DNA of 64,000 nt. It comes from JADFGZ01 sp965222345. GTDB lineage: Bacteria; Acidobacteriota; Terriglobia; 2-12-FULL-54-10. Position numbers and translations under genes: made by a program. The stretch is taken from contig CBDCTS010000002.1 of the NCBI GenBank assembly GCA_965222345.1, positions 62,001 through 126,000 on the forward strand, read 5' to 3'. The notes beneath the pieces were generated by a model. The model was given only the letters and a program-made list of their open reading frames with translations, searched no databases and had not been told where the DNA came from. Shown in pieces: positions 26,206 to 35,294 of this stretch (its first letter is position 1; every line of letters begins with the position of its first letter).

Positions 26206-26858
26206 AGGTTGCCTTGTTTGGAGGCACCTTTGATCCGGTGCACTCCGGACATCTTTCCGCCGCGCAAGCCGCGCTGCGGACTTTTGCCCTGGACCAAATC
26301 CATTTTGTTCCGGCCAGTTTTCCTCCTCACAAGCGCGGCCGGCCCCTCACTTCCTTTGCCCACCGCTACGCCATGATCGTCCTGGCCTGCGCGGGCTTGC
26401 CGCAATTTGTCCCCTCTTTGCTGGAAGCCTCGGAACAGGGCGGCGAGGAGGTAAATTACTCTATTACCACCGTCAGGAAACAGGCGGCTTTGTTGTCATC
26501 GGAGGACCAGCTCTTTTTTCTGATCGGCGCCGACGCCTTCCTGGATGTCCCCCAATGGCACCAATCGGCTGCCTTGCTGAATTCCTGTGATTTCATCATC
26601 GTCAGCCGGCCAGGTTTTCCGATTGAGGAACTCGAAAAGGTGGTGCCCCCGGAGCTACGGACGGGCTACGCGACCGAGAACAGAATCCCGCTGCGGCGGA
26701 CGAGTCTGCACTTGCTGACAACCGTCAAGGCGGATGTCTCCTCCTCCACGGTCCGGCGCCTGGCCTCGCAAGGGAAATCCCTCTGCGGGCTGGTTCCGGA
26801 TTTGGTGGCCGAGTACATTCAAAAAGCACAACTATTTCATGAACCCCAAGCAGGATAG
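26202..26858 (+). CDS. nadD: Nicotinate-nucleotide adenylyltransferase
   Basis: The GTG at 26202 overlaps the obgE stop (GTGA) and has GGGAGCAGGA upstream. It yields MKVALFGGTFDPVHSGHLSA, the nucleotidyltransferase (T/H)xGH motif of NadD. FFLIGADAFLDVPQWHQ and the C-terminal VSSSTVRRLASQGK (ISSTxIR equivalent) are present. 218 residues. It converts nicotinate mononucleotide to NaAD, and NadE further along the window (48166) completes NAD synthesis. It overlaps rsfS by 20 bases. Confidence 0.95.
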   Translation: MKVALFGGTFDPVHSGHLSAAQAALRTFALDQIHFVPASFPPHKRGRPLTSFAHRYAMIVLACAGLPQFVPSLLEASEQGGEEVNYSITTVRKQAALLSSEDQLFFLIGADAFLDVPQWHQSAALLNSCDFIIVSRPGFPIEELEKVVPPELRTGYATENRIPLRRTSLHLLTTVKADVSSSTVRRLASQGKSLCGLVPDLVAEYIQKAQLFHEPQAG

Positions 26859-27204
26859 GCAAAGATTGCCGCTGGACGCGGCGGTGGAAGCGGCGCGGGA
26901 CAAGAAAGCTAAGGATATTCTTGTCCTGCAACTGAGCGGCGCGGCTGCCTTCACGGATCATTTTCTGATTTGCAGCGGTAGCAGTAACCGGCAAAATCAA
27001 GCTATCAGTGACGAGATCAACCGCCGTCTGAAGCAGCAAGGTTTGCTGCCTGACCATGTAGAAGGCTATAATCACGCCGAGTGGATATTGATGGACTACA
27101 CGGACTTTGTGGTTCACATTTTCTCCGAGCAGGCCAGAGGCTTCTACAACCTGGAACGGCTTTGGCGGACCACTCGCCGAGTGCCGGAGGAGGCTGAGTT
27201 GTGA
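26839..27204 (+). CDS. rsfS: Ribosomal silencing factor RsfS
   Basis: The ATG at 26839 is inside the nadD end, with a poor ribosome site, so expression is likely coupled. 121 residues: AAVEAARDKKAKDILVLQLS, TDHFLICSGSSNRQNQAISD, EGYNHAEWILMDYTDFVVHI, FYNLERLW, all typical of RsfS (Iojap). It binds L14 and blocks subunit joining in starvation. The nadD-rsfS-rlmH order is the conserved bacterial one. Confidence 0.95.
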   Translation: MNPKQDRQRLPLDAAVEAARDKKAKDILVLQLSGAAAFTDHFLICSGSSNRQNQAISDEINRRLKQQGLLPDHVEGYNHAEWILMDYTDFVVHIFSEQARGFYNLERLWRTTRRVPEEAEL

Positions 27205-27337
27205 ACCGGCTGCCGCCTGCTACTTAAAGTAACTTGAGTCTGGACAGCTTCGGGGAAGCCTACGAGAGTACAATTCGAGTCGGCTGTCCGATTCCCGAAG
27301 AGCTTCCGAGAGGGCCATCCGGCGGGGTAAATACGGC

Positions 27338-27790
27338 ATGGAAGTACGGGTATTCTGGATTGGGAAGACCCGTCTGCCGGGAGTGGCGGCCTTGACCGAG
27401 GAATACAGTCGGCGACTGGGGCGGTTTTGCCAGTTTCGCGCCGAGCAGATACGCGGCAAAGGGAAAGGAAAAGGGGACGGGAAGGGCGAGGAAGCAGTTC
27501 TGCGAGCCTGTTCGGAGGGCTTCTTCCGGGTGGTGCTGGATGCTACCGGGAGTTTGTGGACCTCACAGGATTTTGCCCGGTTCTGGCAAAGCACCCGCGA
27601 CAAGGGAGTTCGCGGCATTGCATTTTGTGTCGGCGGCGCGGACGGCTTTTCCGCCCCGTTCCGGCGAGAGGCCGATATGCTACTCTCCCTATCGCCCCTG
27701 ACGATGCCCCATGAGTTGGCGCGAGTTGTGCTGCTGGAGCAACTCTATCGCGCCTGCGCGTTGCTCGCCCACCATCCCTATCCGCGCTAG
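27338..27790 (+). CDS. rlmH: 23S rRNA pseudouridine-1915 N3-methyltransferase
   Basis: 150 residues of SPOUT type: GIAFCVGGADGFSAPFRREA (the AdoMet-binding knot), LSLSPLTMPHELARVVLLEQ, LYRACALLAHHPYPR. It methylates N3 of the pseudouridine in helix 69 of 23S rRNA. The C-terminus ends PYPR where most members end in a PYH(R/K)-like sequence, a His-to-Pro difference worth noting. A lysine/glycine-rich loop (GKGKGKGDGKGEE) replaces the usual charged loop. Start: the ATG at 27338, with no strong ribosome site. Confidence 0.93.
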   Translation: MEVRVFWIGKTRLPGVAALTEEYSRRLGRFCQFRAEQIRGKGKGKGDGKGEEAVLRACSEGFFRVVLDATGSLWTSQDFARFWQSTRDKGVRGIAFCVGGADGFSAPFRREADMLLSLSPLTMPHELARVVLLEQLYRACALLAHHPYPR

Positions 27791-27943
27791 GGGCTCTCGC
27801 CGGCGGTTCTCACGCTTAGGGGCAGCAAAGAAAGTTAACTAGACTGCCAGGGAAGGCGAAGTTTTCGACAAGACAGTCCTGCTGGACATTCGGTGCGTTT
27901 CAGTATCCGATCCTTTTAGATAAGGGTCTGGTGAGAGGAAATC

Positions 27944-28786
27944 ATGGCGTGGTTTCGCAGAGAAAAACAGCCCATCCAGCCAGCGGAAGGGTCGCGGGTT
28001 CGCACGGAAGGCTTGTGGATCAAATGCAACGGATGCCGCCAGATTATCTGGAAAAAAGACCTGGAATCGGCCTGGAATGTCTGTCCCCGTTGCGGCTTTC
28101 ATTTCCGTCTGAATGCGAAGGCTCGCCTGCGGCTTTTATTTGACGACGGGAACTATACGACCCAGGATGCCGGCTTGGAAACAACCGACCCGCTGAATTT
28201 CGTGGACTTGAAACGCTATCAGGACAGGGTGCAAAGCAGCCAGCAATCCACGGGTTTGAAGGATGCGCTGATCAGCGCCGAAGGCCGCATGGGGGGCAAG
28301 CCCGTGATTGTCTGCGCCATGGAATATTCCTTCATTGGCGGGAGCATGGGCTGCGTGGTGGGGGAGATGCTGACGCGCGCCATCGAACGCGCCGTGGCTG
28401 GCCGGCTGCCGCTGGTGATTGTGTCGGCATCCGGCGGCGCACGGATGATGGAAGGAACGGTGAGCTTGATACAGATGGCCAAAATCAGCGCCGCGCTGGC
28501 ACGGCTCGATGAAGCCCGCCTTCCTTTTCTCAGCGTTCTCACCGATCCCACCACGGGCGGCGTGACGGCCAGCTTCGCCATGCTCGGTGATCTGAACATC
28601 GCCGAGCCGGGAGCGCTGATCGGTTTTGCGGGGCCGCGCGTGATCGAGCAGACCATCCGGCAGAAGCTTCCCGAGGGGTTCCAGCGGAGCGAATTTCTTT
28701 TGCAACACGGGATGCTGGATGCGGTGGTGCCCCGTCAGGAGCTAAAAGACTTTCTGGTGCGCTCCTTGAGTCTTTTCATGGATTGA
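27944..28786 (+). CDS. accD: Acetyl-CoA carboxylase carboxyltransferase subunit beta
   Basis: ATG at 27944 after GAGAGGAAATC. 280 residues. The N-terminal four-cysteine zinc ribbon (CNGCRQIIWKKDLESAWNVC and CPRC) is followed by the crotonase-like carboxyltransferase domain (FIGGSMGCVVGEMLTRAIER, SASGGARMMEGTVSLIQMAK, DPTTGGVTASFAMLGDLNIA, GFAGPRVIEQTI). It transfers carboxyl from biotin to acetyl-CoA with AccA for fatty-acid synthesis. It directly precedes folC, a common accD-folC pairing. Confidence 0.97.
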   Translation: MAWFRREKQPIQPAEGSRVRTEGLWIKCNGCRQIIWKKDLESAWNVCPRCGFHFRLNAKARLRLLFDDGNYTTQDAGLETTDPLNFVDLKRYQDRVQSSQQSTGLKDALISAEGRMGGKPVIVCAMEYSFIGGSMGCVVGEMLTRAIERAVAGRLPLVIVSASGGARMMEGTVSLIQMAKISAALARLDEARLPFLSVLTDPTTGGVTASFAMLGDLNIAEPGALIGFAGPRVIEQTIRQKLPEGFQRSEFLLQHGMLDAVVPRQELKDFLVRSLSLFMD

Positions 28787-28791
28787 GACGG

Positions 28792-30168
28792 ATGGATTAC
28801 GCAGCAGCCACTCAATACTTAATTTCGCTCGGTAATGAGATTCGGGCTTCGGTTTCCGACAACGTCCACAAGCTGGGGCTCGAAAATATTACCGAACTGC
28901 TGGAAGATTTGGGGCGGCCGCAGGACGCCTGCCCCAACGTCCTGGTCGCGGGCACGAACGGGAAGGGCTCGGCCGCAGCCATGCTGGAAGCGATGCTCCG
29001 GGCGGCGGGCCTTCGCTCCGGCCTCTATACCTCGCCGCATTTGGTGGAGATCAACGAACGAATTCAACTCGGCGGACATCCCATCCCTCCCGCTGAGTTC
29101 GCCGGACTGTTTACGTTCCTTCGCGGACGGATTGAGAGGCTCCTGGCGACGGGACGGCTGCGGTTTCACCCCACCTACTTTGAATGCCTGACCGCAATGT
29201 GCATGGAGCACTTTCGCCGGCAGAGGTGCGATCTGGCGGTCCTGGAGGTGGGCATGGGCGGACGGCTGGATGCCACCAATACGTCAACCCCCTGCGTTTC
29301 GCTGCTCACCGAGATCGACTTCGATCATGAACGGTTTTTGGGAAACACCATTGCAGCAATTGCTTCAGAGAAAGCCGGGATTATCAAGCCGGGATCGGTG
29401 GCGGTCAGCGCGGCTTCCCATCCGGCAGCCGTGGAGGTGATTCGCGCAAGGGCGCGCCAACAAGGAGCGCGCCTGGTGGAGGTCCGGCGGGAATATTTCG
29501 CCGAGGAACTTTCCCGGCAGGAGGGGCAATATAGTTTTCTGGCCTGCGCGAGCGATGGGACTTCGTTTCCCGTGAAACTGTCGTTGCGGGGAAGGCATCA
29601 GGTGGACAATGCCCTGGCTGCCATTGCAGCGGCAAAAGCGCTGGCGCGGCTGGGAATTGCCGTATCAGAAGAAAACATGCAGCAAGGCCTGGCCTCGGCC
29701 GAGTGGCCCGGGCGTCTGGAATTGTTTCGGGAGCGTCCACGTGTCTTCCTGGATGGCGCGCACAATCCGGCTGCGGCGCGTGCGCTGGTTCGCTTCTGGG
29801 AGGAGAATTTTTCCACCCGCCGCCTCTTCCTGGTCTATGGAGCCATGCGGGACAAGGCGGTCCATGAGATCACTGAGATCCTGTTCCCCAAAGCCTCCGC
29901 GGTTGTGCTGACTCAGCCGGAACAGTTCCGAGCCGCTTCCCCGGAGACGCTGCGGGAGCTTGCGAGCCACCTGAATCACAGGCTGGTGATCGAGCCCGAA
30001 CCAGTGGCGGCTTTGGAAGCGGCGCTGGAGATGGCTTCTGACGAGGATGTAATTGTCGTGACCGGCTCGCTGTTTCTGGTGGGCGACATCAAGCGGCTGT
30101 GCGCTCCGGAAGCCGGAAGAGCGGATCGGCTGCGGGAACCTGTACTGACTCCCTCGGGCGACCGCTGA
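28792..30168 (+). CDS. folC: Bifunctional folylpolyglutamate/dihydrofolate synthase
   Basis: ATG at 28792, six bases after the accD stop. 458 residues. It has the Mur-ligase-type P-loop VAGTNGKGSAAAMLEAMLR, TSPHLVEINERIQLGG, the VLEVGMGGRLDATNTS motif, DHERFLGNTIAAIASEKAGI and FLDGAHNPAAARALV. It adds glutamate to dihydropteroate and folates. Its stop overlaps plsC as TGATG. Confidence 0.95.
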   Translation: MDYAAATQYLISLGNEIRASVSDNVHKLGLENITELLEDLGRPQDACPNVLVAGTNGKGSAAAMLEAMLRAAGLRSGLYTSPHLVEINERIQLGGHPIPPAEFAGLFTFLRGRIERLLATGRLRFHPTYFECLTAMCMEHFRRQRCDLAVLEVGMGGRLDATNTSTPCVSLLTEIDFDHERFLGNTIAAIASEKAGIIKPGSVAVSAASHPAAVEVIRARARQQGARLVEVRREYFAEELSRQEGQYSFLACASDGTSFPVKLSLRGRHQVDNALAAIAAAKALARLGIAVSEENMQQGLASAEWPGRLELFRERPRVFLDGAHNPAAARALVRFWEENFSTRRLFLVYGAMRDKAVHEITEILFPKASAVVLTQPEQFRAASPETLRELASHLNHRLVIEPEPVAALEAALEMASDEDVIVVTGSLFLVGDIKRLCAPEAGRADRLREPVLTPSGDR

Positions 30169-30896
30169 TGCTGTGGAACTCGCTGAGTTGGATTCGCTCG
30201 ATCCTGTTTACCATTCCTCTGGTTGGTCTATACACGATTGTGATGGGCAGCCTGTCGCTCGCTGGCTCTCTGGTGGAGCGGCAGGGGCGCTTCCAGCACG
30301 CCTGCGCCCGCGTCTGGTCGCGCATGATCCTGGCCACAAGCTTTGTGCGGGTGAGCATCGAGGGCCTGGAAAAAATCGATCTCTCAAAACCTCCCGTCTT
30401 CTGCTCCAATCATCTGAGCTATTTAGATACGTGCGTCGTGTTCGGGTTCTTGCCTTTCCAGTTCTGCATCGTAGCTAAAAAATCGCTATTTTCGATTCCC
30501 TTTCTGGGGTGGCACCTGAGCCGGGCTGGTCATCTGCCGGGCGATGTACGAAACCCGCGGGAGGCGGTTCGCAGCCTGGCGAAAGCCGTGGAGCGAATCC
30601 GCCAGGGCACGCCGATCATCCTGTTTCCGGAGGGAACGCGGAGTCCGGACGGAACGCTGCAACCGTTCCTGGCCGGCGGCTTCCGCCTGGCGCTGGAAAC
30701 TCGCGCGCCGGTCGTTCCGATGGTCATCGTGGGCACCCGGGCGGTGATGGCGCCGAGCTCGATCAACATTCAAGGCGGCCGCGTTCGCCTGATTGTGGGC
30801 GAGCCGATTTCGACCGAAGGGATGAGCAAGAAGGATAAAGACCGGTTGGCCGAGAAGGTGCGGGATGCTATTCGGGGGATGTTGCAGACGGCTTAG
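30168..30896 (+). CDS. plsC: 1-acyl-sn-glycerol-3-phosphate acyltransferase (PlsC family)
   Basis: The ATG (30168) overlaps the folC stop; an in-frame start 23 codons earlier is rejected. 242 residues. An N-terminal membrane segment (SILFTIPLVGLYTIVMGSLS) precedes the acyltransferase motifs NHLSYLD (H-x4-D), FPEGTRSPDG and VPMVIVG. It makes phosphatidic acid for phospholipid synthesis, consistent with its place after accD. Confidence 0.92.
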   Translation: MLWNSLSWIRSILFTIPLVGLYTIVMGSLSLAGSLVERQGRFQHACARVWSRMILATSFVRVSIEGLEKIDLSKPPVFCSNHLSYLDTCVVFGFLPFQFCIVAKKSLFSIPFLGWHLSRAGHLPGDVRNPREAVRSLAKAVERIRQGTPIILFPEGTRSPDGTLQPFLAGGFRLALETRAPVVPMVIVGTRAVMAPSSINIQGGRVRLIVGEPISTEGMSKKDKDRLAEKVRDAIRGMLQTA

Positions 30897-31021
30897 CACC
30901 TATCAAACAATTGGTTCAGAGAAATGGATCAGCATTGGAAGAGATCAGGATTGATGAGAATGGTGAGGGATGTCTCTGATCCTGCGCGCTATAATATGCC
31001 GACTTCAGTCAGGAGGAAATG

Positions 31022-32140
31022 ATGCTGCTCTTGTCGCCGGATGACACGCGCGGACTGATCAGTATGGCGGAAGCGATCGAGTGTGTGGAGCAGGCAATTC
31101 GTGAATGGGGAGAAAACGCACGGCTGAATTTTTCCCGGCGGCGGATTCACAGTCCGGCCAATGCCCGCGTCAGCGTTCACCAAGGCACAAGCCCCGGACT
31201 TGGGGCCGCCGGCCTGATGACCCACTGCGAACTGGTCCGCGTCCTTCCGAACAACATCCAGCGATATGCACTGAGGGGCAGGCCGGTCACGGTCCTTTAC
31301 AGCGCAGAGACCGGGGAGTTGCTCTGTATTCTGATCGGGGAACTATCGGCGCGGGAGCTGGTGGAAAACGGTATTGAGACGAACTCCGTGATTGAGCTGC
31401 GCACGGCGGCGACCACCGCCGTTGGCATAAAGCACGTGGCTAGAAAGGACGCGGCTTCCGTCGGGATCATCGGCTCCTCCGGCCAAGCCAAAAATCATCT
31501 GGCTGCTTTGTGCCAAGTCCGAAAGATCAAAGAAGTAAAAGTCTATAGTCCTACTTTGGCAAACCGCACGACCTTCGCGGAACAGATGAGCAGGCTGCTG
31601 AACGTTGCGGTCACTCCGGTTCAGGAACCAAAACAGGCGTGCCAGGGAGTGGACATCCTGATGAATACCAGCAACGCCAACTATCCCGTTTTTAAAGGGG
31701 AGTGGCTGGAGAAAGGAATGCACGTCAACGCCTTTCAAGCGAGCAACATCGGCTTGGTTCAGAGCGGGTACATCGCCGGGAAGCGGCGGGAGCTCGATGA
31801 CGAAACGATCCGGCGGACCGACCTGTACGTGGTCTTGTCCAAGGAGCAGGCCGTTCAGGATCAGCAGGACGGGATCTTCGACCCGGTGAACAAGGGGCTG
31901 ACCAATTGGGACCAGATGATCGAACTGAAAGACATCGTGGCTGGAAAGGCCAAGGGACGCAGCCGGGACGACCAGATTACCTTGTTCAATAACAACGCCG
32001 GGCAGGGAATTACGGATGTGGCCCTGGGAGCGAAGGTTTATGAAAATGCCCTACGGAAAGGCGTAGGCTTAGATTTGAAGTTCGATGGCGCCCAGGCACG
32101 CGACCCGGAGCTTTTGAGATCGATCCGTGATTCGGCATGA
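31022..32140 (+). CDS. Ornithine cyclodeaminase / mu-crystallin family protein
   Basis: AGGAGG at 31011-31016 favours the second of two adjacent ATGs (31022; the other is 31019). A TATAAT-like element is at 30990-30995. 372 residues: N-terminal substrate domain (ANARVSVHQGTSPGLGAAGL, RPVTVLYSAETGELLCI), ELRTAATTAVGIKHVARK, then a Rossmann NAD(P) fold (VGIIGSSGQAKNHLAALCQV, VDILMNTSNANYPVF). The family includes ornithine cyclodeaminases, alanine dehydrogenases and imine reductases, so the substrate is open. It is a monocistronic unit by spacing. Confidence 0.88.
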   Translation: MLLLSPDDTRGLISMAEAIECVEQAIREWGENARLNFSRRRIHSPANARVSVHQGTSPGLGAAGLMTHCELVRVLPNNIQRYALRGRPVTVLYSAETGELLCILIGELSARELVENGIETNSVIELRTAATTAVGIKHVARKDAASVGIIGSSGQAKNHLAALCQVRKIKEVKVYSPTLANRTTFAEQMSRLLNVAVTPVQEPKQACQGVDILMNTSNANYPVFKGEWLEKGMHVNAFQASNIGLVQSGYIAGKRRELDDETIRRTDLYVVLSKEQAVQDQQDGIFDPVNKGLTNWDQMIELKDIVAGKAKGRSRDDQITLFNNNAGQGITDVALGAKVYENALRKGVGLDLKFDGAQARDPELLRSIRDSA

Positions 32141-32472
32141 GTGGAAGCCCCGCCAAACGTTAGTATCCCCAACTTAGGAAAAAGGCAGCTCGGGGAGAGG
32201 TATCGAACCATCCTGTCCATCCAGTTGGCCCCTCGTGTCGAGGATTCGCGGAGAAACCCCTGCGGAAAGCCAGTATCACCACCGGAGTATCCAGAGGATA
32301 GCCGCCTTTTCGGCGACGGGGATGAGGAAGTAGTTTCAGACTGTCTTGTGAGAATACCTGCAAGAGGGGATATTCCCCACTTTTAATCATGTAGAAGAGC
32401 TTGATTTTCTTGCTAAAAATCCAGTAATTTTTTTCTAGAATCCCTCCAAGATGTGTTAAGATCATAGATAAG

Positions 32473-32508
32473 TTGACATCAAGAAAATCGTAATCGACTT
32501 GATATCAA
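32473..32508. promoter_or_regulatory. Pair of TTGAYATCAA palindromes upstream of the 3D-domain gene
   Basis: TTGACATCAA (32473-32482) and the perfect palindrome TTGATATCAA (32499-32508) lie 26 bp apart in an AT-rich stretch. They could be a two-site operator. The rest of 32141-32639 holds no convincing gene or riboswitch. AT content there is clearly higher than in neighbouring DNA. Confidence 0.35.
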
Positions 32509-32639
32509 TAGGTTATATTGATTTTTATTCTTCCTTTTGCCGGCGATTTTGCTGGAACCTGCGAGGGAGCTTGAAATATCGGACGAAAAGGGAAAGTGAA
32601 GGGGCAGCTTCAGGCAATGACAGCTACTGCCGTCCACAT

Positions 32640-33125
32640 ATGATTTTGCGAATTCACCAGCAATTGGTAACGTATTCGGTCACCGCCATCGCGGTTTCGG
32701 CCTTGTTAGCTGTTTTTCCATCGCATATCGGAATCGAAGAAGCTATCCCGGAAGAAGCAGCGCCGAAAAACAACGTCCTGTTAGCGCAGGTAACGGCCTA
32801 CTCGAGTTCGCTAGACGAAACTGAGGGCGACCCGTTTATTACGGCATCAGGGAAGAGGGTCCGCGACGGAATCATTGCTTGCTCCAGAGAATATCCGTTC
32901 GGGACGAGGTTTCTGATTGAAGGCAAACTGTACGTTTGCCTGGACCGGCTGGCGCGGAAATACGATCACAGAATCGACATCTGGAAGCCGAACAAGGCGG
33001 AAGCGCTGCAGTTTGGAAGAAGGGAATTACCCGTCGAAGTTTTCTTGGACGGAGTGGACGAGGAGTACGCGCTGCTGGACTTGGGGATTGTCGGTGAAGC
33101 GGGGCCTCGACACCTGTCCCGGTAA
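32640..33125 (+). CDS. Exported 3D-domain (RlpA-like double-psi beta-barrel) protein
   Basis: I choose the ATG at 32640 (MILRIHQQLVTYSVTAIAVS), which gives a signal anchor; a start 47 codons upstream would put an unlikely segment before it. About 161 residues. After the signal, VTAYSSSLDETEGDPFITAS, GKRVRDGIIACS, YPFGTRFLIEGKLYVCLDRL and HRIDIWKPNKAEALQFGRRE follow the 3D-domain pattern with its conserved Asp residues. 3D domains occur in MltA-like and resuscitation-type murein enzymes, so a cell-wall role is likely. There is no strong ribosome site. Confidence 0.75.
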   Translation: MILRIHQQLVTYSVTAIAVSALLAVFPSHIGIEEAIPEEAAPKNNVLLAQVTAYSSSLDETEGDPFITASGKRVRDGIIACSREYPFGTRFLIEGKLYVCLDRLARKYDHRIDIWKPNKAEALQFGRRELPVEVFLDGVDEEYALLDLGIVGEAGPRHLSR

Positions 33126-33342
33126 AAAATTAAGGGCCTATCCCAGATTTTGAATGGCACTGCCGATTATTGAGGCGAGTATTCCGCATCAAACGCCTGA
33201 AAACGAGGGAACACAGAGACGCGCTACGATTTTTCCTTGTGGGATCAAGGAAGGCCTCTGACCTGCATCTCGTTTCTCGATCACTACGCTCGCTTGCTTC
33301 CACCGCAGATTCGAACATCACTTTACTCGCCACCCATCTTGC

Positions 33343-34605
33343 TCAAGCCCGAACAACCACCGTGTCTACGTCTTTCTCACCCTCCGAGCGGGCAATAATC
33401 GCTGCAACGCAGGAATCGCCGAACACGTTGACCACTGTGCGGTACATGTCCAGCGGCCGATCGATCGCAAGCATCGCGCCGACAATCAAGGCAACCTGCG
33501 GGCCGGTCAAATTGACAGCCTCCAAAACGATAAAAATTACGACCAACCCGGCAGACGGCACGGCCGCCGCGCCGATCGACGCCAGCAACGCCGTGATCAC
33601 GATCAATATCTGTTGATCGAAGCCCATAGAAGCACCCATCACCTGAGCAATAAACAAGACCCCGGCGCATTCAAACAGCGCAGACCCATCCATGTTCACG
33701 GTAGCTCCCATCGGCAGTACAAATGACGTAACACGGTTTGAAACTCCAACTTTCTTCTCGACGGCGTTGATCGTGACGGGAAGCGTCGCGCCCGACGAGC
33801 TGGTCGAAAAGGCCATAAAAATCGGGTCAACCATGTTCTTAAAGTGGACCAGCGGATTGATGCCACCCAAAAACTTCAACAACAGTGGAAGCGTCAAGAA
33901 CAGGTGAATTGTCAAACCGATAAATAAGACTAGGGCATACTGCCCCAGCGCCTTGAAGGAGGCCAAGCCCGTCGTTGCAACCAAAGTCACGATCAACGAG
34001 AAGACCCCGATCGGCGCTACAAAACGAATAATTCCTGACGTCAGCCTCATCATCGCTTCGAAGGCCGGACCGATTAAACGCAACAGGGGGTCACGATGAT
34101 GACCTGGGAGAGTGGCGATGCTGATGCCGAGCACGATCGAGAAGAAAATGATCGAAAGCATTTTCGTTCCCGACGCGGCTTCGACAATGTTTTCTGGAAC
34201 TATATCAAGGATCAGTTGCACTGGCGAGGTCACAACCGTGAGATTCGGCAATTCATGGGTTTCGGCCCCCGCAATGTCGGCTCCAACACCCGGCTGCAAG
34301 GTGTTGGCCAGTACCAATCCCGTGATCACCGCAAGAAAACTGGTGAGCAGGTAGTAGCCCAGGGTCTTTCCAAATAACCGTCCCAGTCCCGCACTACCCC
34401 CAACCGACGCCACGCCGTAAACGATCGACGTCAACACAAGCGGCACGATGATCATCTTCAACAACTTGATAAACAGTTGCCCTATCCAACCAATCTTGTC
34501 CGCCAAGGCTTCGCCTCCGACCAGTCCGGCCAGTGTGCCCAAAATCATGGCGATGGCAACCTGCCAGTGAAGCTCTTTGAACCAAGGTATTCCGTTCGTA
34601 GTCAT
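33343..34605 (-). CDS. Dicarboxylate/amino acid:cation symporter (DAACS family)
   Basis: ATG at 34605 (MTTNGIPWFKELHWQ) with AAGGGA upstream, preferred over the ATG five codons earlier. 420 residues with about eight TM helices and the reentrant loops. Signatures: AFSTSSSGATLPVTINAVEK (serine-rich HP1), FVLPMGATVNMDGSALF (TM7 NMDG), AAVPSAGLVVIFIVLEAVNL (HP2). It is a GltP/DctA-type Na+ or H+ coupled importer of glutamate, aspartate or C4-dicarboxylates. Confidence 0.93.
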   Translation of the reverse strand: MTTNGIPWFKELHWQVAIAMILGTLAGLVGGEALADKIGWIGQLFIKLLKMIIVPLVLTSIVYGVASVGGSAGLGRLFGKTLGYYLLTSFLAVITGLVLANTLQPGVGADIAGAETHELPNLTVVTSPVQLILDIVPENIVEAASGTKMLSIIFFSIVLGISIATLPGHHRDPLLRLIGPAFEAMMRLTSGIIRFVAPIGVFSLIVTLVATTGLASFKALGQYALVLFIGLTIHLFLTLPLLLKFLGGINPLVHFKNMVDPIFMAFSTSSSGATLPVTINAVEKKVGVSNRVTSFVLPMGATVNMDGSALFECAGVLFIAQVMGASMGFDQQILIVITALLASIGAAAVPSAGLVVIFIVLEAVNLTGPQVALIVGAMLAIDRPLDMYRTVVNVFGDSCVAAIIARSEGEKDVDTVVVRA

Positions 34606-34765
34606 AATGTCCCTTGTCATAAATTTGACCCACCCCCGCGAGCGACCTCAACTGTTAAGTTAGAGCTGGAATCATTTGGAGCCCAGCCTTTTTACTTATC
34701 GTGAAAGCGGCCTTGCGCTGCTCCCATTTTGTTGATTTTTTCCTTCTGTGTACTCAGGAGTTTCT

Positions 34766-35022
34766 TCATCCGAGGGGTCCTCGCTTGGGTCTACGAGACG
34801 AGGCCAGCGGAACAATCTTCGAACCACGGATGACGCGGTCGCGCGTGAGCAGCGGCACGTTATACACGACGCTGGTGGCGGCAATGATCTCGTCCACCGG
34901 ATCGCTCTCAAAGTCGGGACGGGTCGATGCACGTGCAACGACGAGGTCAATCGGCCAGATCAAGCCAGTCCAAAAAGGCCAAGCACTGCTCCTTAAACTT
35001 TGCGGCTGCAATTGTTTTTCAT
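34766..35022 (-). pseudogene. Fused, frameshifted remnant of a VapB-VapC toxin-antitoxin pair
   Basis: From the ATG at 35022 (GAGGAG upstream), skipping one extra A in the run after ATG-AAA gives MKTIAAAKFKEQCLAFLDWL, a typical Phd/VapB antitoxin N-terminus. It then runs, without the antitoxin remainder or the VapC N-terminus, into DEIIAATSVVYNVPLLTRDR and IRGSKIVPLA, a typical PIN-toxin C-terminus. The middle of both genes is deleted and the reading frame is broken, so neither toxin nor antitoxin can be active. Confidence 0.7.
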
Positions 35023-35023
35023 A

Positions 35024-35161
35024 TCACTCCTCAAATTTGTCCATTTGAACAGTGGTTCGATATCGAGCCATCCGTTGTTCGAACCGTTCCGGGTTCCAAG
35101 GTATGACGTAATTCACCATCAGCCGGCAGAACTGTAAATCGCTTTCTTCGCTGGCGGCATC
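35024..35161 (-). pseudogene. Fragment of an SNF2-type helicase (motifs V-VI)
   Basis: The minus strand reads DAASEESDLQFCRLMVNYVI then PWNPERFEQRMARYR and stops at 35024-35026. This mirrors the helicase pattern DAAGEGINLQFC...VNYDIPWNPxRLEQRMGRIHR around motifs V and VI, with the glycine and RIHR positions decayed. Only about 45 codons remain. It ends directly before the VapB remnant start. Confidence 0.65.
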
Positions 35162-35294
35162 GGAGGGGTATTAGGGGCAACTTCTTGCAGTGACTCCTGA
35201 CTGATCCCTAATTGCCCCCGGCTGTCAAAAGATATTATGGGATGAGTCTGGACAGATAATCAGTGAGAACAGCGGACAGCTTTGGATGTGGAGT

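Noticed and set aside
32141..32498. c-di-AMP (ydaO) or c-di-GMP riboswitch before the 3D-domain gene
   Set aside because: I looked for the conserved GGGGTGAATCC/CAGCTAACCTCG and GEMM cores and did not find them.
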